DNA of 64,000 nt from CAZIZT01 sp964544085. GTDB taxonomy: Bacteria > Campylobacterota_A > Desulfurellia > Desulfurellales > Hippeaceae. Of the stretch, positions 9,388-18,507 are shown piece by piece. The notes under the pieces were generated by a model, which worked only from the letters and a program-made list of their open reading frames with translations, did no database searches and was not told the DNA's origin. Every line of letters begins with the position of its first letter. Positions within the stretch are counted from its first letter, which is position 1. The translations under genes and the position numbers were made by a program. The stretch is taken from contig CAZIZT010000003.1 of NCBI GenBank assembly GCA_964544085.1, positions 124,001 through 188,000 on the forward strand, written 5' to 3'.

Positions 9388-10368
9388 TTAGCGTTCCCTC
9401 AGGTTTTTCATGTCGAACTCAATGCGCTGTTTGAATCTATCGGTTGATTCCTCTTCCTTCTTCTCAGGTATTAGCTGTCCTTTGAAGAGGAGCAGAATCG
9501 GTGATGCTATGAAAATGGATGAATAGGTTCCAGATACTATGCCAACAAGCAGCGCAAACGACATACCTTTAAGTGCATGTCCGCCAAAAATGAATAGGGC
9601 AAGTACTACAAACAGAGTTGTGCCTGCTGTGAGTATTGTTCTTGAAAGTGTTTCGCTAATACCCCTGTTTATTGCTTCCACATTGGATAGTTTGCGGTTG
9701 GTTTTTACTTTCTCCCTGATCCTGTCGAAAATAACAATGGTATCGTTTACCGAGTAACCTATAATGGTCAATATGGCTGCAACCACGTCCAGAGTGAATT
9801 CATATCCGAATATCGATAGAAAACCTACGGTAATGAGTACATCGTGAAACAGTGCGGCTATAGCGCCCACTGCAAATCTGTATTGGAAACGGATACTTAT
9901 GTAGATGAGAATAGCAATAAGAGACAGAATTATTGCTTCCAGCCCTTTATCCCTGAATTCCTTACCGATTTTTGGTCCCACCATGTTAACTTCCAGGATG
10001 GTGTACTGGCCAGCAAACTGTTTATCGAGTACCTTTTTTAACTGTTCTTCGATGCTTTTAGTTGTAGAGGATGTGGATTTCTTGGTGTAGATTATGAAAC
10101 GCTTATTTGTGCCACCGAATGTCTGAATCTTGGCATCCTTAAACAGCTTTGACGATGAGAGCACCTTTCTTAGTTCACCCACATCTATGCCTTTTTTGAA
10201 TGCAAGCTGAATGGATGTACCGCCCTTGAACTCAATGCCCAGCTTGGGTCCGCCCTGGATCACAAGGCTGATGATACCTGCGGCTATCAGCAACAGGGAT
10301 ATGGTGATGGCTACCTTGAACTTCGAAACAAAGTCTATGTAGATGTCGGGCTTTATTATCTCAATCAT
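9388..10368 (-). CDS. secF: Protein translocase subunit SecF
   Basis: A 326-residue membrane protein with six predicted spans. It has the SecF signature GIEFKGGTSIQL in the first periplasmic part and the RND-like core with GYSVNDTIVIFDRIRE in the fourth span region. SecF pairs with SecD to pull translocating proteins across the inner membrane using proton motive force. The RBS is TAGGAGGCGCA before ATG, and the gene starts 8 bases after the secD stop. The C-terminal tail is charged and cytoplasmic. Confidence 0.96.
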   Translation of the reverse strand: MIEIIKPDIYIDFVSKFKVAITISLLLIAAGIISLVIQGGPKLGIEFKGGTSIQLAFKKGIDVGELRKVLSSSKLFKDAKIQTFGGTNKRFIIYTKKSTSSTTKSIEEQLKKVLDKQFAGQYTILEVNMVGPKIGKEFRDKGLEAIILSLIAILIYISIRFQYRFAVGAIAALFHDVLITVGFLSIFGYEFTLDVVAAILTIIGYSVNDTIVIFDRIREKVKTNRKLSNVEAINRGISETLSRTILTAGTTLFVVLALFIFGGHALKGMSFALLVGIVSGTYSSIFIASPILLLFKGQLIPEKKEEESTDRFKQRIEFDMKNLRER

Positions 10369-10376
10369 TGCGCCTC

Positions 10377-11966
10377 CTAAATGCTCAGCCTCTTGGGCCT
10401 GAATTTGTCAAGGACGATATCGAAGACCGTCTTTGTTAGTGTTACGGCTGTGAACATGTTGGCCAACAGACCTATAGACATGGTTACTGCGAACCCTTTA
10501 ACGGGTCCACTTCCAAACTGATAGAGTATTAAAGCGATGATTAGGGTTGTAATATTTGCGTCGAAAATGGTGATAAATGCCTTGGAGTAACCTGTATTTA
10601 CAGCATCGTGTATGCTTCTACCGAGCCTGAGCTCCTCCCTGATGCGTTCGTATATTAAGACGTTTGCGTCGACCGACATACCCACGGTCAGTGCTATACC
10701 GGCAAGACCCGGCAGTGTTAATGTTGCGTTAAACATGGCAAGTGCACCAAGGATGATGAGTACGTTTGCAGCCATTGCGATGTCGGCAAGTAAACCCGAA
10801 AGTCTGTAATAGAAGATCATGAATAGAATAACGGCTGCAGCACCGAATATCATTGCCTTTGTTCCCTTTTCGATTGATATCTTACCCAGAGTTGGTCCGA
10901 TTGTAACCTTCTGTAGCACCTTTACTGGAGCTGGCAAGGAGCCACTCCTTAACACGATTGCAAGGTCGTGTGCCTGCTGAAGGGTAAAGTTACCCGTGAT
11001 CTCACCGCGTCCACCACCAATTCTACTCTGGATAACCGGTGCCGAGTAGATAGTATTATCGAGCACGATGGCAAGTCTTTTACCTATGTGTTTTGCTGTA
11101 AAGTCTGCAAATATTTTCGCACCCTCTGAATTGAGCTCAAACGCTACGTAGGGTTTGTTTAGTGGTCCACCGAAGCGAACCGTAGCGTTCGTTATCATAT
11201 CTCCTGTTAAAACCACATCCTTTTTGACCACATAAGGAATTTTGGTTACCTCACCCGTTGTTGGATCACGCTTTATCTGGTAGAGTATCTCATCGTCAGG
11301 TGGCAATTTACCATTTAGAGCTTCATCAACACTCACAGAATCATCGACGAGGTGGAATTCAAGCCTTGCGGTTTTGCCTATCAGCCGGACAGCTCTGTTG
11401 GCATCTTTGATGCCGGGAAGCTCTACTACGATGTGATCTTTTCCTGAGCGTACTATGGTAGGTTCTGTCACTCCGAACTGGTCAACCCTGTTTCGTATAA
11501 CGTTTACAGCCTGATCAACAGCTTCACGTTTTATTTTATCCTCTATTTTCTCTTTGAGTCTGATCTTTATGGGGGGTCCTTCTGAGACAATGACATAATT
11601 GGGGAAATTTGTCTGGATAAGATCGAGAGCCCTTTGTAGATCGTTCTTGTCCACAAGGCTGATGACTATTTCGTTGTTTTTATCCACGTATACGCGATTA
11701 TAAGCTATCTTGGCGTTTAGCAGTTGCTTTTTCAGGTTATTTGCAGCCCGCGATAGCTGAGCGAAAACGGCTTTATTTGTCTCCACACCCAGCACAAGGT
11801 ACATACCGCCTTTAAGGTCCAGGCCCAGGTTAATAGGGCTTTTAGGCAGGAAGGATGGGAGTTCTTTCGCCCTCTGTTTGCCGATGAAGGTCGGTAGAGC
11901 GTAGGCACCGAAGATTGCAAGCACAACAAGGATGATAACCAGCTTAACTAATGTTGAAGTTTTCAT
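10377..11966 (-). CDS. secD: Protein translocase subunit SecD
   Basis: A 529-residue SecD. It has an N-terminal span, the signature GLDLKGGMYLVLGV near residue 50, a large periplasmic region with the P1 head, then five spans containing GMSVDANVLIYERIREE. The proline- and glycine-rich DQFGVTEPTIVRSG segment and VELPGIKDANRA are typical. It forms the SecDF-YajC complex encoded by this and its two neighbours. The order yajC-secD-secF is the classical one. The usual partner tgt is in the same run, but eleven genes further upstream. Confidence 0.96.
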   Translation of the reverse strand: MKTSTLVKLVIILVVLAIFGAYALPTFIGKQRAKELPSFLPKSPINLGLDLKGGMYLVLGVETNKAVFAQLSRAANNLKKQLLNAKIAYNRVYVDKNNEIVISLVDKNDLQRALDLIQTNFPNYVIVSEGPPIKIRLKEKIEDKIKREAVDQAVNVIRNRVDQFGVTEPTIVRSGKDHIVVELPGIKDANRAVRLIGKTARLEFHLVDDSVSVDEALNGKLPPDDEILYQIKRDPTTGEVTKIPYVVKKDVVLTGDMITNATVRFGGPLNKPYVAFELNSEGAKIFADFTAKHIGKRLAIVLDNTIYSAPVIQSRIGGGRGEITGNFTLQQAHDLAIVLRSGSLPAPVKVLQKVTIGPTLGKISIEKGTKAMIFGAAAVILFMIFYYRLSGLLADIAMAANVLIILGALAMFNATLTLPGLAGIALTVGMSVDANVLIYERIREELRLGRSIHDAVNTGYSKAFITIFDANITTLIIALILYQFGSGPVKGFAVTMSIGLLANMFTAVTLTKTVFDIVLDKFRPKRLSI

Positions 11967-11982
11967 TGTTTAAAGACCCCTT

Positions 11983-12282
11983 TTATGCCCTTGAAATGAT
12001 GTTATCTTTAAGGATTCTTATCTGAACGCCATCGGCTATCTCAATAACGAAGTCACGCTCGTTGACCTTCACAATAGTGCCATAAATACCGCTGGATGTG
12101 ATAACCTTATCGCCCTTGCGCAGGGATTCGATGAACTCTCGGTGTTTCTTTCTCTGCCTCTGCTGTGGAAGTATAAGAAAAAGGTAGAAAACAACCACAA
12201 TGAGTATCAAAGGAATAAGCTGAGCGATCATACCGGGCTGGCCACCGGCAGCCGCATAAGCGTTCGGAACTAAAGAAAACAT
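11983..12282 (-). CDS. yajC: Preprotein translocase subunit YajC
   Basis: A 99-residue protein with one membrane span (about residues 19-38), followed by the YajC signature PQQRQRKKHREFIESLRKGD and a small cytoplasmic beta domain (GIYGTIVKVNERDFVIEIADGVQIRILKDNI). It is the accessory subunit of SecDF. The gene lies 16 bases ahead of secD and follows a DUF2905 gene. Confidence 0.94.
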   Translation of the reverse strand: MFSLVPNAYAAAGGQPGMIAQLIPLILIVVVFYLFLILPQQRQRKKHREFIESLRKGDKVITSSGIYGTIVKVNERDFVIEIADGVQIRILKDNIISRA

Positions 12283-12290
12283 ACTGCCTC

Positions 12291-12506
12291 CTAATGTCTA
12301 CCGATAAGGTAGAAAATAATTGTGAGAATTATACTTAAAATAATGCTTGAAGCAAGCGGAAAGTAGAAAACGAAGTTGTCTTTCCTGATTATTATATCGC
12401 CTGGTAGGCGTCCGAGAAACGGTATCTTTGGCAGGAACATGATGCCAAGGCCGATGATTATCAGGATGACGCCTGTAAGAATTACAAATCTGGCTATCTC
12501 ATTCAT
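12291..12506 (-). CDS. DUF2905 family small membrane protein
   Basis: A 71-residue inner-membrane protein with two hydrophobic spans (about residues 6-26 and 47-68) separated by a short loop containing FLGRLPGDIIIRKDN. That GRLPGDI loop is the hallmark of the DUF2905 family, whose function is unknown. Its start overlaps the ispF stop by 4 bases and yajC follows 8 bases later, so it is probably co-translated with both. The family is often found near DNA-repair or Sec genes; here the link is to Sec. Confidence 0.82.
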   Translation of the reverse strand: MNEIARFVILTGVILIIIGLGIMFLPKIPFLGRLPGDIIIRKDNFVFYFPLASSIILSIILTIIFYLIGRH

Positions 12507-12985
12507 CGCTTTTCTGCAAGTGTAACCACTGCATAGGCACTGATGCCTTCTTTTCTGCCTTCAGGACCCAGTCCCTCAGTTGTGGTCGCCTTTATATTAA
12601 CTATCTGCGGGCTTATTTCAAGTGTTTTTGCTATGCTGTTTTTTATTGCCTTTTTGTACGGTGCGATTTTTGGCTCTTCAGCCACTATGGTGGTATCTAT
12701 GTTTATTATTCTGAAGCCAGCTTCATCCACGAGATCCTTTATTCTTTTTAGGAAGAAGAGGCTTTTTACATCCTTATATCTGGCATCCGAGTCCGGGAAA
12801 AGTTCCCCAATGTCGCCTATGCCCAAAGCGCCCAGCAGAGCATCACAAATAGCATGGGTAAGACAATCGGCATCGGAGTGACCCAGCAAACCACAGCTGT
12901 GGTCTATTCTGATGCCACCCAGTATCAGTTCTCTGCCTTCGGCAAGCCTATGAACATCGAATCCAAAACCTACCCTAAAAGGCAT
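12503..12985 (-). CDS. ispF: 2-C-methyl-D-erythritol 2,4-cyclodiphosphate synthase
   Basis: A 160-residue trimeric zinc enzyme of the MEP isoprenoid pathway that cyclises CDP-ME-2-phosphate to MEcPP with release of CMP. Zinc and substrate motifs are clear: FDVHRL at the start, LLGHSDADCLTHAICDALLGA, and GDIGELFPDSD. Its first 16 bases overlap the end of ispD, which carries out an earlier step of the same pathway (two before). ispD and ispF are often adjacent or fused. Confidence 0.96.
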   Translation of the reverse strand: MPFRVGFGFDVHRLAEGRELILGGIRIDHSCGLLGHSDADCLTHAICDALLGALGIGDIGELFPDSDARYKDVKSLFFLKRIKDLVDEAGFRIINIDTTIVAEEPKIAPYKKAIKNSIAKTLEISPQIVNIKATTTEGLGPEGRKEGISAYAVVTLAEKR

Positions 12986-13617
12986 TTTATCAGCTCCAGG
13001 TCTTCTTTTGTTGTTATTTTAATGTTTTTACGCTCCCCTTCAACTGTGTTTGCAGATCCGTATTGCTGTTCCCATACGGCAGCCTCGTCGGTGAAGATAG
13101 TACCTGAGGCAATAGCTGCTTCGTATGCAGCCATTAGCATGTTGTAGTCAAATGCCTGCGGTGTCTGGGCTGTGGCAAGTTTACTTCTATCAAGCGTACT
13201 TACTATTTTTTCACCATCTATCTGCTTAACTGTTTCTACAATTTTGATTATCGGAACGGCACTCTTTTCTTTGGATGCCGTATCAATCAGGTTCTCTATA
13301 AGTCTTTCGGATATTACCGGCCGTGCCGCATCGTGAATCATCACAATATCGCATTTTGTCTCTTTGATGCTCACAAGCCCATTGTAAACCGAGTGCATCC
13401 TTTCCCTGCCACCTGCAACGATTCTGATATCGGAGTGTTTGTTTCTTAGGGATGATACCTCATCGTGTGGTACCACAAGCACAGCTACATGGGAGTGTCT
13501 CTTTAGTACGTCCAGGCTGTGCTGGTAAACGGGCTTACCAGCAAGCATCTCGAACTGCTTTCTTGATCCGTATCGTTTGCCCATGCCTGCTGCCACCACA
13601 ATGGATGCGATGATCAT
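12970..13617 (-). CDS. ispD: 2-C-methyl-D-erythritol 4-phosphate cytidylyltransferase
   Basis: A 215-residue enzyme that joins MEP to CTP, making CDP-ME. The nucleotide-binding start VVAAGMGKRYGSRKQFEMLAGKP, HDAARPVI, the late segment TFTDEAAVWE-like (seen here as IFTDEAAVWE) and NIKITTKEDL are diagnostic. The gene overlaps ispF by 16 bases and its start overlaps the xer stop by 4 bases. Together with the ispA-like prenyltransferase at 45992, this shows that isoprenoids are made through the MEP route. Confidence 0.95.
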   Translation of the reverse strand: MIIASIVVAAGMGKRYGSRKQFEMLAGKPVYQHSLDVLKRHSHVAVLVVPHDEVSSLRNKHSDIRIVAGGRERMHSVYNGLVSIKETKCDIVMIHDAARPVISERLIENLIDTASKEKSAVPIIKIVETVKQIDGEKIVSTLDRSKLATAQTPQAFDYNMLMAAYEAAIASGTIFTDEAAVWEQQYGSANTVEGERKNIKITTKEDLELIKCLLG

Positions 13618-14456
13618 TCTTCGAGTATCTCCAGTTCATGAAACTGCTGTTCAAGCAGTCTGTCTGAAATCTCTGTGTAAATCTGCGTGGTAGTAATGCT
13701 TTCATGGCCCAGCATCTCCTGGACAGCGCGCAGCGATGCCCCGTTTTCTATCATGTGCGTTGCAAATAGATGGCGCAACATGTGGGGATGTATGTCCAGG
13801 CCCAGCGCAAGGAAACGACGCTTCACCATTTTCCATAAGCCCTGTCTTGTGTAAGGTTTACCACTGGATGTAAGAAATAGATAATCCTTGGAGTGTTTTT
13901 TTGCTCTATTCTTTCTCTCTGTGGCAATGTATTCTCTTATTCTTTTCAGTGTTCTGGTGTCAACGGGCACCATTCGCTCTTTGTCACCTTTACCCCTGAT
14001 TCTAATGAACCCTACATCGAACATAATGTCTGATATCTTCAGATGAGCTATCTCACTTACACGCAATCCACAAGCATAGAGCAACTGCAGTATGAGTCCT
14101 TCGTGATCATCTGTAAAAGCCTTTTTAATGGTTTCAAAGTCGATGTAGTTTGGCGGTTCTCTTCTGTGTTTGATGTTTTTTATCTCTGATGGAGAAAACT
14201 CTATCATTCTATTATCTGCCAGAAATTTTAGAAATCCCCTGATGCTTGAGAGTTTTCTGTTAACCGTTGAGGGTGCAAATACCCGCATTACATGATTTTC
14301 CACGAAGCGGGCAACTTCTGTAGCTGTTATTGGTCTATCTCTGAAATGCTCAGCAAACTGTACCAGATCTGTTGCATAAGCAGCAACCGTATTTTCAGAG
14401 AAGCCTCGTAGTTTAAGCTTGAGCAGGAAGTTTTCTATATGAGCATCAATACCCAT
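13614..14456 (-). CDS. XerC/XerD-type tyrosine recombinase
   Basis: A 280-residue tyrosine recombinase with an N-terminal SAM-like core-binding domain (about 1-90) and the catalytic domain (about 105-275). The catalytic set is complete: Arg in ACGLRVSEI, Lys in IRGKGDKERMV, His-X-X-Arg in HMLRHLFATH, His in MLGHESITTT and Tyr in IYTEIS. This is the length and layout of the chromosome-dimer resolvases XerC/XerD. It lies inside a housekeeping run and overlaps its neighbours by 4-11 bases, so it is not part of a mobile element. No dif-like site was recognised in the window. Confidence 0.9.
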   Translation of the reverse strand: MGIDAHIENFLLKLKLRGFSENTVAAYATDLVQFAEHFRDRPITATEVARFVENHVMRVFAPSTVNRKLSSIRGFLKFLADNRMIEFSPSEIKNIKHRREPPNYIDFETIKKAFTDDHEGLILQLLYACGLRVSEIAHLKISDIMFDVGFIRIRGKGDKERMVPVDTRTLKRIREYIATERKNRAKKHSKDYLFLTSSGKPYTRQGLWKMVKRRFLALGLDIHPHMLRHLFATHMIENGASLRAVQEMLGHESITTTQIYTEISDRLLEQQFHELEILEE

Positions 14457-15780
14457 ACTCTTTTGCCAGATTTATTACAACGTTTTTATGATCTTCAAGG
14501 GAAACAATCCCTATCGAAAGTGTTTTTTTGTTGAATATAGCTTTTGCTGTTTCCTTGAGCTCCTTCAGGGTTACAGCGTTGATCATCCTTTTGTAGTGTT
14601 CCCATGGTAACCCTTTTACGTTGTTCAGGTAACCATCAGCAAGCGCGTCTGCCACCGATAATGAGTTTTGCAATCCTATCTCGTTGCTACCCGTTAGGTA
14701 ACGTTTTGCATCTCTTAGTTTCTCCGGGGTTAGGAAGTTTTGAATCTTGTCAATGTCGTCAAAAACGCGATTTATGGCCTCAAGTGTAAATTTATTCTGG
14801 GTTTGCATACCGATAATGAATATACCACCCTGTTTGAGCTGGTAATTCACTGCGAAGACCGAGTACGCATAGCCGTGTTTTGTTCTTATATCTTTCATCA
14901 GAACAGAATCCAGACCCCCACCGAGTATGAAAGCAATTATTTGGGCGGCGTAGTGCCTTTTATCGCTAAGCTTAAAAGCCGGAAAGGCGAAATAGATATA
15001 GCTTTGCTCAACATTCTTAAGTATATCCGTAACGTGCAAACCGGGGTTGAATATAACAGGTTCATAGGTGTAGCTTTTGCCAGGCTTCAAAAAGCTGAAG
15101 TGTTCCTTTATCATGGCAGCTATATCTGCCGGATTGAATTTACCCCCCGCAACAGAAATAACCATGTTCGATGTGTTGAAATGTCTGTGCAGGAAAGTTT
15201 TTGCGTCTTTTCTTGTTAAGGATTTTATGCCATTGATTGTACCCAGTGATGTGTGGGAGTAGCTCTTCTGTTTTATTAGGTTGACAAAGGCTGCATGCAC
15301 CGCAAGATAGTCTTTATCATTTTTCAGCGCTTTGATTCTATCTATCTGGTGTTTTTTGACAAAATCAAAGTTTTTCTTATCAAGGCGTGATTTGAACATC
15401 TCAGAAAGCAGGCAAAACATTCTGTCGGCTTTGGAGAGTGGAAACTTGGCTTTAATATCGATGTACTGTTTGGAAGCTGAGGAGCTGATTACGCCTCCCA
15501 GTGCGTCCACCATATCCCTGAAGTCCTCTGCACTCAGCCTTGCTGTATCACAGGACTCTATACTTTTAGCTACAACGTTGGCTTCTCCGAACTTCTTATC
15601 GAAATAGCTACCGGCTTTTATCTTGATGTCAACACTAATTATGGGCAGTGTGCTTGACCTGTAAATCCTGTAGGTTAAGCCATTTTTTAATGTGCCCTGA
15701 TACAGCTTTGTTGCATGTGCAGATACCGGTAAAAGAAACAATAGGAAAATAACGGGTAGAGCTGTTTTTATTTTTCTCAT
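14446..15780 (-). CDS. M16 family peptidase-like protein, catalytically inactive subunit
   Basis: A 444-residue protein with an N-terminal signal peptide (about 1-23, ending SAHA) and the two-lobed M16 fold. The HXXEH zinc motif is absent: the equivalent place reads VVAKSIESCDTARLS. The C-terminal lobe retains the region around GYAYSVFAVNYQLKQGG. This is the pattern of the alpha partner in heterodimeric M16B proteases, in which only one subunit binds zinc. The adjacent upstream gene encodes the HXXEH subunit and overlaps it by 4 bases, so the two very likely form a periplasmic pair. Confidence 0.85.
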   Translation of the reverse strand: MRKIKTALPVIFLLFLLPVSAHATKLYQGTLKNGLTYRIYRSSTLPIISVDIKIKAGSYFDKKFGEANVVAKSIESCDTARLSAEDFRDMVDALGGVISSSASKQYIDIKAKFPLSKADRMFCLLSEMFKSRLDKKNFDFVKKHQIDRIKALKNDKDYLAVHAAFVNLIKQKSYSHTSLGTINGIKSLTRKDAKTFLHRHFNTSNMVISVAGGKFNPADIAAMIKEHFSFLKPGKSYTYEPVIFNPGLHVTDILKNVEQSYIYFAFPAFKLSDKRHYAAQIIAFILGGGLDSVLMKDIRTKHGYAYSVFAVNYQLKQGGIFIIGMQTQNKFTLEAINRVFDDIDKIQNFLTPEKLRDAKRYLTGSNEIGLQNSLSVADALADGYLNNVKGLPWEHYKRMINAVTLKELKETAKAIFNKKTLSIGIVSLEDHKNVVINLAKEYGY

Positions 15781-17126
15781 CTTATCTCACCTCTGTAGCC
15801 AGTCTTAATCTCTCTGCCAGGTTGCGGTATCAAATAGCAATCGCTTTCATTAGAAACGTTGAAATAGCGTTTTGCCACCTTGACTATATCCTCTTTTTTC
15901 AGGCTTCTTATGATATTCAGATAGTTTTTGTAGTAGTATTCCATACCGAATGCTGCATAAAATGCAAAATTCATATTTTTCTCAGAGAGCGTCTCTTTGG
16001 AGAAAAGATAATCGCTAATGGCTTTGGCCTTGGCTATCCTCAACAGTTTTTTTGAGAATTTCCCCTGCTTAATCCTGTCAAGCTCCTTTAGTAGAGCTTT
16101 CCTTGCTTGCTGAAGGGACACATTGTTTTCTATACTACCAAAGATCTCGTAGAGACCCTTGTCGTAAATCCTTCCTTCATTTCCTCCATCTATAGAGGCA
16201 AAAATATGGTGATCGCGAACAAGGTCTTTTTCTGCCAGAGCGCTTTTCCCGTAAAACAGCATGTAGGAGATCAGATCAAGCGCCGGTGTATCTTTGCTCC
16301 CCTCGGGTGGTATTTTAAACGCAACACCGATTTTTTTAAAGGAGGCTGGTTTGGTTATGTACATAACCCTGCGCCCATCTTGTTTTGGTTCTTTTGTGAT
16401 GTGTCTTACTATTTTGATGGGTTTCTTGTCTCCAAAAAGCTTTTTTACGGTATTGAACGCATCTTGCTTGTTAACGTCTCCTGATATGACAACAATAGCG
16501 TTGTTGGGTGCGTAATAAGCTTTGTAGTATCGTTTCAGCTCTCCGATCGTGTAGTGTTTTATGTCATATGCAAAACCTATCGGTGTCCATCTGTATGGAG
16601 AGGCTGTATAGGCAAGGGTGTGAAGGGAAAAGTACAGAAAACCGTCGGCTGAGTTATCGATTCGCCATAATCTTTCCTGATAAACTACGGAACGTTCTTT
16701 TAGAAACTTCTTCCTGTTGAGCGTGAGATTGTTCATGTTATCGGCGTATACAGCCAGAACCTTCTTCCAGATCTTTTTATCAACGGTAGCAAAGTATACC
16801 GTGTAGTCGAATGATGTTTGGGCATTGTTGATGCCACCGTACTCGGAGGTAAGTTTATCCAGATAGCCGTCTGGAAAATGTTTTGAACCACGGAAATTCA
16901 TGTGTTCGAGCATATGGGATATACCCGTGATGGGGTTGTGTTCATCCACACATCCAACGCGGTAGAGTACTGTAACATTTACAATGGGTAGTGAGTGGTT
17001 CTCTTCAACGTAAACCACAAGCCCGTTGGAAAGCCTCAAGGATGAGTAATCTGCATAGGAAACCTGTGCAATTAGCATTATTATTACTGTTGAGACGATC
17101 GCCATGGCACAGCTGCGCTTAAACAT
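15777..17126 (-). CDS. M16 family zinc peptidase, active subunit
   Basis: A secreted M16 metallopeptidase of 449 residues. The zinc motif HMLEH (about residues 71-75) is intact, and the downstream glutamate in ERSVVYQERL supplies the third ligand. I chose the ATG at 17126 rather than a longer form starting at 17180. It is preceded by AAAGGGGGC and begins directly with a signal peptide (MFKRSCAMAIVSTVII, ending VSYA). This gives an 8-base overlap with the lemA-like stop. It is the active partner of the HXXEH-less M16 protein encoded next. The substrates are unknown; the family degrades peptides and small proteins in the periplasm. Confidence 0.9.
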   Translation of the reverse strand: MFKRSCAMAIVSTVIIMLIAQVSYADYSSLRLSNGLVVYVEENHSLPIVNVTVLYRVGCVDEHNPITGISHMLEHMNFRGSKHFPDGYLDKLTSEYGGINNAQTSFDYTVYFATVDKKIWKKVLAVYADNMNNLTLNRKKFLKERSVVYQERLWRIDNSADGFLYFSLHTLAYTASPYRWTPIGFAYDIKHYTIGELKRYYKAYYAPNNAIVVISGDVNKQDAFNTVKKLFGDKKPIKIVRHITKEPKQDGRRVMYITKPASFKKIGVAFKIPPEGSKDTPALDLISYMLFYGKSALAEKDLVRDHHIFASIDGGNEGRIYDKGLYEIFGSIENNVSLQQARKALLKELDRIKQGKFSKKLLRIAKAKAISDYLFSKETLSEKNMNFAFYAAFGMEYYYKNYLNIIRSLKKEDIVKVAKRYFNVSNESDCYLIPQPGREIKTGYRGEIR

Positions 17127-17742
17127 GGACGAGCCCCCTTTCAAGCCACATTGATGTGTTGTTATCGTGCGTTTTGCCAAAATTCACCTTCGGTGGCTGT
17201 TTGATTGCTTTTGTTTCTACCTTGAAGTAAGGCATAGGTTTCAATCCCATGTGAGAGGCTATTAGATTATAGGGTACCGACTTAATGGTGCTGTTGTATA
17301 TTTTAACAATGTCATTATACCTCTTTCTGGCAACAGCTATCCGGTTTTCGGTACCTTCGAGGTTATCCATTAGGCGCGTAAACTCTTCACTAGCTTTTAA
17401 CTCAGGGTAGCGCTCCACAATAACAAGCAAGCGAGAGATGGCGTTTTCCAGCTGATTGCTTGCCTTTATCTCTTCTTTGGGATTTTTGGCATTCAATAGA
17501 GCTGAACGTGCCTTAGCAACGTATTTAAAGATGTCCGATTCGTGTTTCTCGTAACCTTTGACTGCGTTTACAAGGTTCGGTATCAGATCGGCTCTCCTTT
17601 TAAGCTGGACATCGACATTGCTCCAGGCGGCAAGAACCTCTTCGTGCAGGCGTATGAGTTTGTTGTAACTCGAGTAGTAAAACATGCCAAATGCTATCAG
17701 GATCAAAAGAATAACGACGATAGTACCTAAAACCCCTTTCAT
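17119..17742 (-). CDS. LemA family protein
   Basis: A 207-residue protein with an N-terminal membrane span (about 4-24) and an all-helical domain carrying the LemA signatures YNKLIRLHEEVLAAWSNVDVQLKRRADLIPNLVNAVKGY and AVARKRYNDIVKIYNSTIKS, each seen in part. LemA proteins are widespread and their exact function is unresolved. They commonly sit next to TPM-domain proteins, as here, and have been linked to envelope stress. The RBS GGAGGTACG precedes the ATG. The C-terminal 20 residues extend beyond the typical end. Confidence 0.92.
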   Translation of the reverse strand: MKGVLGTIVVILLILIAFGMFYYSSYNKLIRLHEEVLAAWSNVDVQLKRRADLIPNLVNAVKGYEKHESDIFKYVAKARSALLNAKNPKEEIKASNQLENAISRLLVIVERYPELKASEEFTRLMDNLEGTENRIAVARKRYNDIVKIYNSTIKSVPYNLIASHMGLKPMPYFKVETKAIKQPPKVNFGKTHDNNTSMWLERGLVHV

Positions 17743-17763
17743 AAAACGTACCTCCAGAATTTT

Positions 17764-18507
17764 CTACCAGCTTCCACCGACTCCGCCACCGCCACTTGAT
17801 CCACCGCCAAAACCTCCAAAGCCACCACCGAGGCCACCCCCGCCAAAGCCCCCACCAAGCGGTGAATCCCATCCTGTTCTGTAAGAACCAAGAAAAAAAC
17901 CGAACATCATGGGCATGAAGAATGGCAATATGAAAAAGAGGGCGGCAAAAAGGAGTATGATATCAATGCTTGAGAGCTTGCCCCTTTTTGCTTCAACAGG
18001 TGATACGCTTTTATCAAGTTTGACGTTGTAGGCTTTGGCAATGGTTGCAGCAATGGCTTTTACGCCGTTGAGTATTCCATCATCGTAGTCGCCTTTTCTA
18101 AAGTATGGCAGTATGTATCTATCCCTGATCCGACCAAGCAGGCCATCGGGGAGTATTCCTTCAACACCATAGCCCGTGTTTATTCTAAGTTTCCTATCGC
18201 CTATATCAACAAGAAACAACACACCGTTGTCTTTGCCCTTTTCGCCAATTCCCCATTTTTCAAACAACTTCATCGAATAGTCGAAAATATCATCACCTTC
18301 TGTGGACTTGATGGTTACAACGGCTATCTCAACACCTGTTTTTCTTTTTATCTGCAGGATTATGCTATTTAGCTCTTTTACTGTCTGCGGTTTCAAAATG
18401 TGTGCAAAATCGTTAACATAACCTACAGGCTGAGGTATGGCTGCATATACGGTGACGGATATAAGAAGAAACAGGCTAACTAAGAAGCTTATCCGAGATC
18501 TCAACAA
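17764..18507 (-). CDS. TPM domain protein (YgcG-like) with glycine-rich tail
   Basis: A 247-residue protein with a signal peptide (about 1-22), a TPM domain (about 27-160, with YVNDFAHILKP, VVTIKSTEGDDIFDYS, NGVLFLVDIGDRKLRI and GYGVEGILPDG), one membrane span (about 184-205) and a Gly/Ser-rich tail ending GGSW. This is the usual architecture of the TPM proteins that accompany LemA. The start is a TTG, preceded by GGGAGGTAG with a 9-base spacing. It overlaps the previous gene by 32 bases. A proposed role is in membrane or photosystem-like complex maintenance, but none is established for bacteria. Confidence 0.9.
   Translation of the reverse strand: MLRSRISFLVSLFLLISVTVYAAIPQPVGYVNDFAHILKPQTVKELNSIILQIKRKTGVEIAVVTIKSTEGDDIFDYSMKLFEKWGIGEKGKDNGVLFLVDIGDRKLRINTGYGVEGILPDGLLGRIRDRYILPYFRKGDYDDGILNGVKAIAATIAKAYNVKLDKSVSPVEAKRGKLSSIDIILLFAALFFILPFFMPMMFGFFLGSYRTGWDSPLGGGFGGGGLGGGFGGFGGGSSGGGGVGGSW

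Noticed and set aside
13614..14456. The tyrosine recombinase as a sign of a genomic island or integron
   Set aside because: It has XerC/D layout, overlaps housekeeping genes on both sides, and no attachment-site repeats, cargo or tRNA junction were seen.
17684..17884. A plus-strand open frame giving a proline-rich protein (PPPPPP and PKPP repeats)
   Set aside because: It is the antisense reading of the glycine-rich tail of the TPM protein gene. It has no RBS or neighbour support.
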